Assembly: GCF_900103195.1 (NCBI RefSeq)
Contig: NZ_FMWU01000038.1
Span: forward strand, 1 to 54,166
From: Methylobacterium sp. UNC378MF
Lineage (GTDB): Bacteria; Pseudomonadota; Alphaproteobacteria; Rhizobiales; Beijerinckiaceae
Direction: 5' to 3'
DNA length: 54,166 bases
The notes below the pieces were generated by a model that saw nothing but the letters and a program-made list of their open reading frames with translations, made no database searches and had not been told where the DNA came from. Of the stretch, positions 1 through 7,831 are shown one piece after another. Position 1 is the first letter of the stretch, and each line of letters starts with the position of its first letter. The translations under genes were made by a program, and so were the position numbers.

Positions 1-240
1 CGTCTTGTCGCGCAGCAGACCCTCGACGCCCGCCTCGGCGTAGCGCCGCTGCCAGCGCCACACGGCCGGACGGCTGACGCCCGCTCGCCGGGCGACGTCC
101 TGGACACTCAGGCGCTCGGCCGAGAGCAAGACGATGCGGGCGCGCTGGATATGTTTGAGCGGGCGAGAGCGGTCGCTGGCGATCGCAGCCAGCCGTGCCG
201 CGTCGCTCGTATCGAGAAGAACGCATACCGTCTGAGCCAT
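1..240 (-). CDS. IS630-family transposase, N-terminal fragment (runs off left edge)
   Basis: The minus strand reads an uninterrupted 80 codons from an ATG at 240 to the window edge, beginning MAQTVCVLLDTSDAARLAAI. The helix-turn-helix is visible in the second half, with LSVQDVARRAGVSRPAVWRW followed by QRRYAEAGVEGLL. This is the N-terminal DNA-binding part of IS630-type transposases; the DDE catalytic part would lie outside the window. Sequence 241-296 upstream of the start should hold one terminal repeat of the element. IS630 elements insert at TA, and a TA lies at 297-298 beside the neighbouring IS5-like element. Whether the gene is intact cannot be judged here. Confidence 0.85.
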   Translation of the reverse strand, partial: MAQTVCVLLDTSDAARLAAIASDRSRPLKHIQRARIVLLSAERLSVQDVARRAGVSRPAVWRWQRRYAEAGVEGLLRDKT

Positions 241-299
241 GGCCCAGACTCGCACGCCTCACCGCCTGCGTGAATCCTCCGTCCGCGTCACTGCACTAG

Positions 300-1204
300 G
301 GCGTCTCTGCAAAGGGTTCACAGGCCGCGGGATCGGCCCCATGTGGGCCTGATGCGACGCTTTGAACTGACTGACGCGCAGTGGGAGCAGATCGCCCCGC
401 TGCTGCCTGCGCAGAAGCCGCGCACGGGCCGGCCCGCCGAGGATCACCGCCAAGTGCTCAACGGCATGCTCTGGATCCTGCGTACCGGTGCTCCCTGGGA
501 GGACCTGCCGGCCCGCTACGGGGCGGTCGGAACCGTGTCGAGCCGGTTCTACCGCTGGCGCAAGGCCGGCGTGTTCGACCGGGTGCTGCAGCGCCTGCAG
601 GCGTAGGCGGACGCCCGCGGCGCCCTGGACTGGGATCTGCACTTCGTGGACGCCACGGTGGTGCGCGCCCACCAGCACGCCGCCGGGGCACGCCGGTCCG
701 GCGCCATCGGGGGGTGAGGCCACCGTCGAGGGCGTGGGCGAAGCGCTCGGGCGCAGCCAGGGCGGGTTCTCCACCAAGCTGCATCTGCGCGCCGAGGGCG
801 GCGGCAAGCCGATCGCGGCGGTGCTGACGGCCGGCGAAAGGCACGAGCAGTTCGCACTGGACGCCTTGATGGACAAGGGCGCGGTCCCGCGCTCAGGGCG
901 AGGCCGCCCGCGCCTGCGGCCCCGTAGGACGGCAGGGGACCGGGGTTACTCCAGTCCGCCGGCGCGTTGTCGCCTCAGGCAGCGTCGGATCGAGCCGGTC
1001 ATCCCGACCCGCAAGGACCAGCCGCGTCAGCCCGACTTTGACAAGGCCGCGTACCGCGAGCGCAACAAGGTCGAGCGGCTGATCAACCGCCTCAAGCAGT
1101 ATCGCCGCATCGCCACCCGCTACGAGAAGCGGGCTGCCAACTACCTCGCCATGGTCACCCTCGGCATGACCATGCTCTGGCTCACATGAGTTTGCAGAGA
1201 CGCC
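300..1204 (+). mobile_element. IS5-family (IS427-like) insertion sequence
   Basis: A perfect 14-bp terminal inverted repeat bounds the element: GGCGTCTCTGCAAA at 300-313 and its reverse complement at 1191-1204. Both ends are flanked by CTAG (296-299 and 1205-1208), which fits the 4-bp palindromic target duplication of IS5-family elements. The 905-bp size and a single transposase reading region fit this family. The internal transposase is broken (see the pseudogene entry). The right-hand CTAG overlaps the stop codon of trcR. The left flank is the terminus of the IS630-type element, so the two elements appear stacked at one site. Confidence 0.88.
352..1189 (+). pseudogene. IS5-family transposase, interrupted by a stop and a frameshift
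   Basis: From 352 the frame reads MRRFELTDAQWEQIAPLLPA and continues with the conserved GMLWILRTGAPWEDLP, then hits TAG at 604-606 just after LQRLQA. Beyond the stop the same frame carries LDWDLHFVDATVVRAHQHAA, which holds the first catalytic Asp. It then ends at a TGA next to a run of six G near 710. The rest is in the next frame: EALGRSQGGFSTKLHL, GDRGYSS (second Asp), and RNKVERLINRLKQYRRIATR (catalytic Glu) to a TGA at 1187-1189. All three DDE residues survive but in two frames with one nonsense codon. Some IS5 relatives use programmed frameshifting, but the in-frame TAG makes this copy look inactive. Confidence 0.82.
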
Positions 1205-1915
1205 CTAGTCCTCGTCGTCCTCGTCCTGGTGCCGGCCCTTGAGCTTGGCGAAGACCGAATCCGCGTCGAGCCGCTCCTCGCGGCCGCCGTGATCGTCCTC
1301 CTGCTCCCGCTCGTCCGCATCGCGGGCCGTGGAGACCTCGGTCGGCAGCAGCGAGGCGCCGGACTCGGCCGCGACCGCGGCCGGGCGGTCGGCTGCCGCG
1401 CGCTGGACCTCGAAGTCGAGGTTGATCTGGGTGGTCAGGCCGAGCGTCACCGGATCCATCGGCTGGAGCGAGCCCGAGTTCCAGTGGGTGCGTTCACGGA
1501 TCTGCTGGATCGTCGACTTGGTGGTGCCGACCAGCCGGATGATCTGCGAATCCTTGAGCTCCGGGTGATTGCGCAGCAGCCACAGGATGGCGTTCGGCCG
1601 GTCCTGACGGCGCGACAGCGGGGTATAGCGCGGCCCCTTGGTGGTGCGCTTCACCTCCGGCAACTTTACCTTCGAGACCGCAGGCTTCAGCTTGTAGTGC
1701 GGCGCCTTCTGGGCCTTCTCGATCTCGTCGCGGGTGAGCTGGCCGGTGGAGACCGGGTCGAGCCCCTTGATGCCGGCCGCGACCTCGCCGTCGGCGATGC
1801 CCTTCACCTCCAGCGGGTGCAGCTTGCAGAAATCGGCGATCTGCTCGAAGGCGAGCGAGGTGTTCTCGACCAGCCAGACGGCGGTCGCCTTGGGCATCAG
1901 CGGACCCTGGGACAT
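1205..1915 (-). CDS. trcR: TrcR-like cell-cycle transcriptional regulator (DUF1013)
   Basis: The 236-residue product matches the DUF1013 family, conserved in alphaproteobacteria and known in Caulobacter as TrcR, a regulator linked to RNA polymerase and the cell cycle. Visible family features are PKATAVWLVENTSLAFEQIA near the N-terminus, then HPLEVKGIADGEVAAGIKGL. A second helix-turn-helix-like stretch reads RPNAILWLLRNHPELKDSQI with a following STIQQIRERTHWNSGSLQ. The C-terminus (about residues 180-236) is low-complexity and very acidic, ending DEDDED. The start at 1915 is used; an in-frame ATG at 1897 (MPKATAV) is an alternative. The TAG stop coincides with the CTAG at the IS junction, so the C-terminal end may have been set by insertion. 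Confidence 0.9.
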   Translation of the reverse strand: MSQGPLMPKATAVWLVENTSLAFEQIADFCKLHPLEVKGIADGEVAAGIKGLDPVSTGQLTRDEIEKAQKAPHYKLKPAVSKVKLPEVKRTTKGPRYTPLSRRQDRPNAILWLLRNHPELKDSQIIRLVGTTKSTIQQIRERTHWNSGSLQPMDPVTLGLTTQINLDFEVQRAAADRPAAVAAESGASLLPTEVSTARDADEREQEDDHGGREERLDADSVFAKLKGRHQDEDDED

Positions 1916-2021
1916 GTCTTCTCGTGCTCCGGCCTGGCGGGACGGGGGCCGGGCATCGGGCCGCGGGCTCCGGATGGTGGATCCGGACGTCCCGTCTCAC
2001 GCTGTCGAATGGGGATGAGGC

Positions 2022-2050
2022 ACTATAGGCCCGGGCGGGGAGGGGCGCAA
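2022..2050 (-). promoter_or_regulatory. Probable sigma-70-type promoter of trcR
   Basis: On the minus strand a TTGCGC hexamer (2045-2050) is followed after exactly 17 bp by TATAGT (2022-2027). This gives a 5' leader of roughly 100 bases before the trcR start at 1915. The TATAGT is conspicuous in otherwise very GC-rich sequence. No transcript evidence is available. Confidence 0.5.
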
Positions 2051-2162
2051 TCGCGGGTTACGCGGTTCGGGGCATCAGGCGCGGATTCCGCGAGCGGCGA
2101 GAACCGCGGCTCAAATCCGGCCGTGAGTCTGACCGCCTCCTTCAACAATAATCCGCGCCCTC

Positions 2163-2831
2163 TCAGCGCGGGCGCACCCCGTCGAGGAACAGTCGCACCG
2201 CCGCCTGGCGCCGCCGCTCCTGCGCCTCCGGATCGGTGGCAATGCCGTAGAGAGTCGCCTGGGACGACCGGCCGAGGACGAGGCTGAGGAACAGGTCGGC
2301 CGCGATCTCGGGATCCGCCACCGCGATCCGGCCGCGCCGGGCGAAGGCGTCGAGCAGTTGCGCCACGGCGCGCACGCCGCGCAGCCAGCCCTCCTCGTGG
2401 GCGAGGCGGGCGAGTTCGGGAAACTGCAGCGCCTGGGCCACGAGGTTGCGCTTGAGCATCGCCGCGCCGGGCGACTGCCCGTGGGCCAGAAGGGTGAGGC
2501 TGAGATCGTGCAGGGCGGTCTCGACGTCGTCACGCCCGCCCTGCGCGGCCTGGGCCTCGGCGGCGGCGGAGAGCGGCGCCAGCCACGCGGCGATCCGCTC
2601 GCGCAGGACCGCCTCGAACAGCGCCCGCTTGTCGCGGTAGCGGGCATAGACCGTCGGCTTGCTCATCCCGGCGGCCTCGGCCACCGCGTCGATGGAGGTG
2701 GCGTCGAAGCCACGCTCCAGGAACAGGGTCGTTGCCACGGCGATCAGGTGTGCCTCGCGCCGGGCCGCCTCCGCACGGGTCGGCCGACCGCCCCGCCGCG
2801 GCCCCGCCGGATCGATCTCCGTGACCGTCAC
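2163..2831 (-). CDS. TetR/AcrR-family repressor, probable regulator of the divergent efflux genes
   Basis: The product is about 222 residues. The TetR helix-turn-helix reads LFLERGFDATSIDAVAEAAG then MSKPTVYARYRDKRALFEAV, followed by a helical ligand-binding domain with a C-terminal TetR_C-like segment. A longer frame runs to 2918. The GTG at 2831 is preferred because AAGGAGGA sits about 10 bases upstream and because the longer version would translate through the operator palindrome. The gene is divergent from the EmrAB-like pair, the usual layout for a local efflux repressor that also represses itself. The ligand is unknown. Confidence 0.88.
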   Translation of the reverse strand: MTVTEIDPAGPRRGGRPTRAEAARREAHLIAVATTLFLERGFDATSIDAVAEAAGMSKPTVYARYRDKRALFEAVLRERIAAWLAPLSAAAEAQAAQGGRDDVETALHDLSLTLLAHGQSPGAAMLKRNLVAQALQFPELARLAHEEGWLRGVRAVAQLLDAFARRGRIAVADPEIAADLFLSLVLGRSSQATLYGIATDPEAQERRRQAAVRLFLDGVRPR

Positions 2832-2868
2832 CCGCGATCCTCCTTGCTCAACACGGCCATTCGGATTA

Positions 2869-2893
2869 TCAAAACGATACCGTACCGTTTTGA
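2869..2893. promoter_or_regulatory. 25-bp palindromic operator between tetR and emrAB
   Basis: Arms TCAAAACGATAC and CGTACCGTTTTGA form an almost perfect dyad, symmetric except for one position per arm and the centre base. It lies between the tetR start (2831) and the emrA ATG (2909). A plausible plus-strand promoter overlaps it, with TTGCTC at 2844-2849, 17 bp of spacing, and TATCAA at 2867-2872, so bound repressor would block transcription. TetR binding is inferred from position and symmetry. Confidence 0.75.
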
Positions 2894-2908
2894 TTCTGGC
2901 CAGACCCG

Positions 2909-4117
2909 ATGGACGCACGTCGCAGCGACAGCTTCAAGAGCGCCGAGCCGGTCGCGGGCGCCGCGACCGGCTCGGCCGCACCGGCAGCCCTCGCGGCGAA
3001 GCCGCGCCGCGGCCGGGCGCGGGCCGTCCTGCCCCTGGTGGGCCTGCTCGCGCTCGGCGGGGCGGGGACCTATGGCTGGCACTGGTGGAGCGTCGGGCGC
3101 TTCCTCGAGACCACCGACGACGCCTACCTGCAATCCGACAAGGTCACGGTGGCGCCCCGCATCGCCGGCATCGTCGCTGCGGTGATGGTCGGCGACAACC
3201 AGCCGGTGAAGGCCGGCGACGTGATCGCGCGCCTCGACGACCGGTCCTACCGGGTCCAGCTCAAGCAGGCCGAGGCCGAGGTCGACAAGGACCGGGCGCA
3301 GGTGCTCGGCGTCGCCGCCGCGATCGTCCAGCAGCAGGCGCAGGTCGCCTCCTCGCGGGCCGACCTCGCCAATGCCGAGGCCGCGCTGACCTTCGCGCAG
3401 CAGGAATACACCCGCTACCAGAACCTGCTGCAGACCGGATCCGGCACGGTGCAGCGCCAGCAGCAGGCGGATGCCGACCTGCGCCAGCGCCACGCCGCCC
3501 GCGACAAGGCGGCCGCCTCGCTCGACGCCGCGCAGAAGCAGATCGACAGCCTGAAGGCGCTCGAGGCCAGCACCCGCGCGAGCCTGGAGGGCGCGCAGGC
3601 GAAGGTCGAGGGGGTGAGGCTCGACCTCAGCTACACCACCATCCTGGCGCCGATCGATGGCGTGGCCGGCGACCGGGCGCTGCGGGTCGGCCAGGTGGTC
3701 TCGCCCGGCACCGGGCTCCTGACCCTCGTGCCCATGGGCCGGGACATCTACTTGGTGGCGAACTTCAAGGAGACCCAGACCGGGCACATGGTCGAGGGCC
3801 AGCGCGTCACCGTCACGGTGGACGCCTTCGGCGACCATGAATTCCAGGGCCGGATCGAGAGCTTCTCGCCGGGTACCGGCTCGCAATTCGCGCTGCTGCC
3901 GCCCGAAAATGCCACCGGCAACTTCACCAAGGTGGTGCAGCGCGTGCCCGTGCGCGTCGCCCTCGACCCGTCGGACCCGCTCCTCGCCCGCCTGCGGCCC
4001 GGCCTCTCCGTGCAGGCGACGGTCCACACCCAGGATCCGGTGGAAGCGGTCGATCCGGCCCGGCGCGGACCGAAGCCCGCCCCGGCGGCCCTCGTCAGCG
4101 AGGCCCTGCCCCGATGA
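2909..4117 (+). CDS. emrA: HlyD/EmrA-type membrane fusion protein of a drug efflux system
   Basis: The product is 402 residues, a periplasmic adaptor that links an inner-membrane pump to an outer-membrane channel. It has a cytoplasmic Arg-rich N-terminus and one membrane segment at about 38-58. The EmrA signature LETTDDAYLQSDKVTVAPRI is at about 66-85, followed by a lipoyl half-motif GIVAAVMVGDNQPVKAGDVI. A long Ala/Gln/Glu-rich coiled-coil hairpin spans about 110-240. The second lipoyl half reads TTILAPIDGVAGDRALRVGQ, and a beta-barrel region follows. The stop overlaps the next start by four bases (ATGA), implying translational coupling. Substrates cannot be deduced. Confidence 0.9.
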   Translation: MDARRSDSFKSAEPVAGAATGSAAPAALAAKPRRGRARAVLPLVGLLALGGAGTYGWHWWSVGRFLETTDDAYLQSDKVTVAPRIAGIVAAVMVGDNQPVKAGDVIARLDDRSYRVQLKQAEAEVDKDRAQVLGVAAAIVQQQAQVASSRADLANAEAALTFAQQEYTRYQNLLQTGSGTVQRQQQADADLRQRHAARDKAAASLDAAQKQIDSLKALEASTRASLEGAQAKVEGVRLDLSYTTILAPIDGVAGDRALRVGQVVSPGTGLLTLVPMGRDIYLVANFKETQTGHMVEGQRVTVTVDAFGDHEFQGRIESFSPGTGSQFALLPPENATGNFTKVVQRVPVRVALDPSDPLLARLRPGLSVQATVHTQDPVEAVDPARRGPKPAPAALVSEALPR

Positions 4118-5691
4118 GCACCGTGCCGGCCGGGGCCGCTCCGGAGGCGAAGGCTAGCGCGCGGGACTGGCTCGCCGTGTTCGGCGCGATCCTCGGCGCC
4201 TTCACCGCAATCCTCGACATCCAGATCACCAACGCCTCGCTCGCCGACATCCAGGGGGCGCTCGGCGCCTCCACGGAGGAGGGGAGCTGGATCTCCACCG
4301 CCTACCTGATGGCCGAGATCATCGTGATCCCGCTCACCGGCTGGCTCGCCTCGGTGATCGGCCTGCGCCGCTACCTCGCGGTGAACACGATGCTGTTCAC
4401 CGCCTTCTCGCTGGCCTGCGCGCTCTCGACCACCTTGAGCCAGATGATCCTGTTCCGGGCCGGCCAGGGCTTCACCGGCGGCGTGCTGATCCCCACTGCC
4501 ATCGTGATCGTGCGCACGCGGCTGCCGAAGAGCCAGCAGGCGGTCGGCATCGCGTTGTTCGGGCTGACCGCGACCTTCGCGCCGGCCATCGGCCCGACGG
4601 TGGGGGGCTGGCTCACCGACAACCTGTCCTGGCACTACATCTTCTACTTGAACCTGATCTTCGGACCCGTGGCGGCCGCGATCCAGCTCGGCGCCTTCGA
4701 GGCCGCGCCCGCGCGCTGGGGCGACTTGCTCAAGGGCGACTGGATCGGCATCGGCCTGATGGCCACCGGCCTTCCGGCGCTGACGTTCGTGCTGGAGGAA
4801 GGCCAGCGCAAGGACTGGTTCGGGTCACCGGTGATCGTCGAGGCGAGCTGGATCGCGGTCGCCGGCATCGTCGGGTTCATCCTCCGCGAGCTGACGGCGG
4901 CGAGGCCCTTCATCAACCTGCGGGTTCTGGCCAACCGCTCGGTCGGCGGCGCCTGCGTGCTGATGACCGTTCTGGGCGCGGTCTCGTACGGGTCGATCTA
5001 CATCATCCCGGTCTACTGCGCGCAGATCCAGGGCTACAACGCCCAGCAGATCGGCACCGTGGTGATGTGGTCGGGCCTGCCGCAGCTGCTGCTGTTCCCG
5101 ATGATGCCGCTGATCATGCGCGCCGTGGACGCGCGGCTCCTCGTGGTCACCGGCACGCTGTTCTTCATCGCGAGCTGCTGGATCAATGTGGGGCTCACCC
5201 ACGACGTCGGCGCCGACCAGCTGATCCTGCCGCAGATCATGCGGGCCATCGGCCAGCCGCTGTTCACGATCCCGCTCTCCCAGCTCTCCACGGCCGGCCT
5301 CGCGCCCCGCGACACCGCGGACGCCTCGGCCTTGTCCAACATGATGCGCAATCTCGGCGGCTCGATCGGCATCGCCATGCTCTCGACCATGATCGACCGG
5401 CGGGAGCACTTCCATTTCTCGATGCTGGCCGAGGCGATCACCGTCAACGCCACCCGCACCCAGGACCGGCTCACGGCGCTGGCGGCCGGGATGCACGCCC
5501 GCATCGCCGACCCGCTGGCCGCCAAGGGCGTCGCGCTGGGCCAGCTCGCCGCCCAGGTCCGCCGCGAGGCCTATGTCATGGCCTACGCGGACGGGTTCTG
5601 GCTGGTGGGGGTAAGCCTCGTGGCGAGCCTCGCGGTGGTGGCGGTCCTCAAGAAGCCGCAGCGCGCCGCCGGGCCCGTGGAGGCGCACTGA
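4114..5691 (+). CDS. emrB: EmrB/QacA-type MFS drug:H+ antiporter (DHA2 family)
   Basis: The 525-residue, highly hydrophobic protein has the length and spacing of 14-helix DHA2 transporters. Family motifs visible are FTAILDIQITNASLADIQGA in helix 1, then GSWISTAYLMAEIIVIPLTG. Motif C-like GLTATFAPAIGPTVGGWLTD is followed by LSWHYIFYLNLIFGP. The short hydrophilic C-terminus ends in KKPQRAAGPVEAH. It shares a 4-bp overlap with emrA and is probably repressed by the TetR protein acting at 2869-2893. It ends 12 bp before the convergent stop of the solute-binding-protein gene. Confidence 0.92.
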   Translation: MSTVPAGAAPEAKASARDWLAVFGAILGAFTAILDIQITNASLADIQGALGASTEEGSWISTAYLMAEIIVIPLTGWLASVIGLRRYLAVNTMLFTAFSLACALSTTLSQMILFRAGQGFTGGVLIPTAIVIVRTRLPKSQQAVGIALFGLTATFAPAIGPTVGGWLTDNLSWHYIFYLNLIFGPVAAAIQLGAFEAAPARWGDLLKGDWIGIGLMATGLPALTFVLEEGQRKDWFGSPVIVEASWIAVAGIVGFILRELTAARPFINLRVLANRSVGGACVLMTVLGAVSYGSIYIIPVYCAQIQGYNAQQIGTVVMWSGLPQLLLFPMMPLIMRAVDARLLVVTGTLFFIASCWINVGLTHDVGADQLILPQIMRAIGQPLFTIPLSQLSTAGLAPRDTADASALSNMMRNLGGSIGIAMLSTMIDRREHFHFSMLAEAITVNATRTQDRLTALAAGMHARIADPLAAKGVALGQLAAQVRREAYVMAYADGFWLVGVSLVASLAVVAVLKKPQRAAGPVEAH

Positions 5692-5703
5692 GTGGCCGGG
5701 CGC

Positions 5704-6744
5704 CTACTTCCCCGGCAGGTTGTGGACGATCGGGAAGAACGTGTCCTTCCAGTCCTTGGGCTCGGCCTTGATGGTCTTCATGGCGTAGAAGTGCCGGGCT
5801 TGGAGCATGATGCCGTAGGGGGTGGTGGAGAAGTTCGTCCCCGGCTCCTTCATGATCTCGACCAGGGTCTCGGGGGGCGTCTTCTCCTTGGTGGCCGCCA
5901 CGTAGTCCTTGGCGGCCTGGAGCGGGTCCTTGGCGATCGCGGCATTGGCCTCGTCGATGGCGGCCACGATGGCGGCGGCGAGCTTGGGGTTGCGGTTGAA
6001 CCAGCCGGTCCGGGCGTAGAAGATCGCGTTGCTCACCGGCTCGCCGACCAGCTCGTAGGAATTGAGCACCTTGTGGATCGCCGGATCCTGCAGCTCGCGC
6101 TGCTGGAACGGCGGCAGCGAGAAGTGGCTGTTGACCTCGTTGTGCGGGCTGGCCAGGGCCGCCACCGCGTCGGGATGGCCGAGCTGGACGGTGAGGGGAT
6201 CGAGCTTGGTGGCGTTCTCGGGACCGAACGCCGTCTTGGCGGCGATCTGGAGCAGCACCGCCTGCGAGGAGACCTTCACGGAGGGCAGCGCGATCTTGTC
6301 CTTGGCCGAGAAGTCGCCGAGCGTCTTCACGTCCGGATTGCGGGTCAGCAGCAGCATCGGCGTCGAGCCGACGCCGCACAGGCCCTTCACGTCCCCGCGG
6401 GTCCGATCGTTGAGCAGCAGCATGTTGGTCGAGCCGCTGTCGACGATGTCGATATTGCCCGAGAGCAGCGCGTCGTTGCCGGCCGCGCCGCTCGTCAGGT
6501 TGACCCATTCCACCGTGACGTCCCCGAGGCCCGCCGCCTTGGCGTGCTTCTCGATCAGCTTGTGCTGCTCGGCGAGCACGGCGGGCAGGTAGACGAAGCC
6601 CGGCTGCCGGCTGATCCGCACCTTGGCATCGTCGGCCCGGGCGGAGGTGGCCAGCGCCAGCCCGGCCAGCAGGAGGACCGATCCCGCTCGCAGGAGCCGG
6701 CGGCGGCCCAGCAGCGACGAGCCCGTCCGCGACGTACGCACCAT
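5704..6744 (-). CDS. Periplasmic solute-binding protein, NitT/TauT (SsuA/NMT1-like) ABC family, orphan
   Basis: The product is about 346 residues. The start at 6744 has GGGAG about 10 bases upstream; the frame extends to 6831 without a better signal. The N-terminus has a twin-Arg-like GRRRLLRAGSVLLLAGLALA signal with likely cleavage after SARA. The mature part shows the family's ISRQPGFVYLPAVLAEQHKL, GNDALLSGNIDIVDSGSTNM and TPYGIMLQARHFYAMKTIKA. Such proteins capture nitrate, sulfonates, thiamine precursors or similar small molecules for an ABC importer. No permease or ATPase gene is adjacent, so the ligand and partner are unknown. Confidence 0.85.
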   Translation of the reverse strand: MVRTSRTGSSLLGRRRLLRAGSVLLLAGLALATSARADDAKVRISRQPGFVYLPAVLAEQHKLIEKHAKAAGLGDVTVEWVNLTSGAAGNDALLSGNIDIVDSGSTNMLLLNDRTRGDVKGLCGVGSTPMLLLTRNPDVKTLGDFSAKDKIALPSVKVSSQAVLLQIAAKTAFGPENATKLDPLTVQLGHPDAVAALASPHNEVNSHFSLPPFQQRELQDPAIHKVLNSYELVGEPVSNAIFYARTGWFNRNPKLAAAIVAAIDEANAAIAKDPLQAAKDYVAATKEKTPPETLVEIMKEPGTNFSTTPYGIMLQARHFYAMKTIKAEPKDWKDTFFPIVHNLPGK

Positions 6745-7099
6745 GACGCTTCTCCCTGTGGCCCGGCGGCTCCGTGTCCGATCCGGGCTTGTCGTTGAAG
6801 CGAGTGGACAGAATCGGGCCGGCGCGCGCAAGGCCCTGCCGTCTCGGCCCGCTTACGCCGGAGCCTCAAAGTTCGGCGCCGGGAAATCATCGGCGCGGAG
6901 CGTTGGGTGATGATCGGGCGCGGCGCGAAGCGCCCCGCCATCGCGGCGACCGCTCCGGTCGGCATCGTCGCGGTCTCGGGATCGGGCTCGTCAGCGCGAA
7001 GCCCCGGGTCGAGGCGGGCCGGATGGCCGGGACGCGCAATCGGGCCGATGTGGCCACGGGGTGGCGGCCTCTTGCGAGGGCGCGGAGCGAGCCGGGCGC
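6745..7099. other. Intergenic region without a convincing gene
   Basis: These 355 bases separate the start of the solute-binding-protein gene from the stop of the second tetR gene, so they should hold the former's promoter. Short open frames exist on both strands, but they are Arg/Gly/Ala-rich composition artefacts without recognisable domains or ribosome-binding sites. No RNA gene or repeat was recognised. Confidence 0.5.
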
Positions 7100-7726
7100 T
7101 CAGTCCGCCGAGAAGCCCCGCACCGCTGCCCGCACCAGCGCGTCGATCATCGGCCGTACGTCACCCACGCCGAGCGGCCCGAGGCTGCCGAGATCGGCGA
7201 GGTAGGTCATGCCGTGGACGCTGGACCACAGCGCCCGCGCCATCACGGGGATCGCCGCCTCGGCGAGGCGGCCGCCGTCGCGCAGCACCCCTTCCAGGAT
7301 CCCGAACAGGGCCGCGATATCGGCCTGCACCGTGTCCGGCGCCGCCACGGTGCGGCGCTCGAAGATCGCCGCCCAGGCGGCGTGGTGCTCGCCTGCGAAA
7401 GCGAGGTAGGCGTCGGCCAGGCACAGGAGCCGCGCCTCCGTCTCCCGCGACGGGCAGGCCGCCAGCGCCCCCGCCAGGGTGTCCCGGAGCTGGCGCATGG
7501 TGACGGCATTGGCCTCCAGCCGCAGCAATTCCAGGCTGTCGAACTGCGTGTAGACCGAGCCCACCGCCGTGCCGGCCCGCTCCGCGACGCCCCGCGCGGT
7601 CAGCGCCGTGACGCCGCCCTCGTTCAGGATCGCCAAGGCGGCGGCGATCAGGGCCCGGCGATCGGCCTCCCGGTCGCCCGCCTCCTTCCGCGGTCGCCCG
7701 CGCATTTTTTTATGAACCTCGTTCAT
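7100..7726 (-). CDS. TetR-family regulator with WHG-type C-terminal domain
   Basis: The product is about 208 residues. The helix-turn-helix reads AAALAILNEGGVTALTARGV followed by AERAGTAVGSVYTQFDSLEL. The C-terminal half has the TetR_C_33 (WHG) pattern, including HHAAWAAIFE and SSVHGMTYLADLG. AAGGGATAAA directly precedes the ATG at 7726; a second ATG at 7702 (MRGRPRKE) is a plausible alternative. A GTTCAT/ATGAAC dyad covers the first codons, indicating self-repression. The gene is divergent from the pspA-like gene, which it probably controls. Confidence 0.87.
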   Translation of the reverse strand: MNEVHKKMRGRPRKEAGDREADRRALIAAALAILNEGGVTALTARGVAERAGTAVGSVYTQFDSLELLRLEANAVTMRQLRDTLAGALAACPSRETEARLLCLADAYLAFAGEHHAAWAAIFERRTVAAPDTVQADIAALFGILEGVLRDGGRLAEAAIPVMARALWSSVHGMTYLADLGSLGPLGVGDVRPMIDALVRAAVRGFSAD

Positions 7727-7774
7727 TTTATCCCTTGCACTCGGCCGCGTGCCGTGTTTACCTGTTTCATGAAC
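7712..7774. promoter_or_regulatory. Paired ATGAAC/GTTCAT operator-like sites between tetR and pspA-like gene
   Basis: Site 1 (7712-7726) is ATGAACCTCGTTCAT, a perfect 6-3-6 dyad overlapping the tetR start codon. Site 2 (7764-7774) is GTTTCATGAAC, an imperfect dyad built of the same half-sites. Between them TTGCAC (7735-7740) is a candidate -35 for the rightward pspA-like promoter, with TTACCT or TACCTG as -10 directly before site 2. Binding one or both sites could shut both divergent genes. Confidence 0.62.
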
Positions 7775-7831
7775 GGCGCTCAATCAAATCCGGACACGGT
7801 CCGGGCCGCCGTTCCCGCGAGGTGAACCGTG

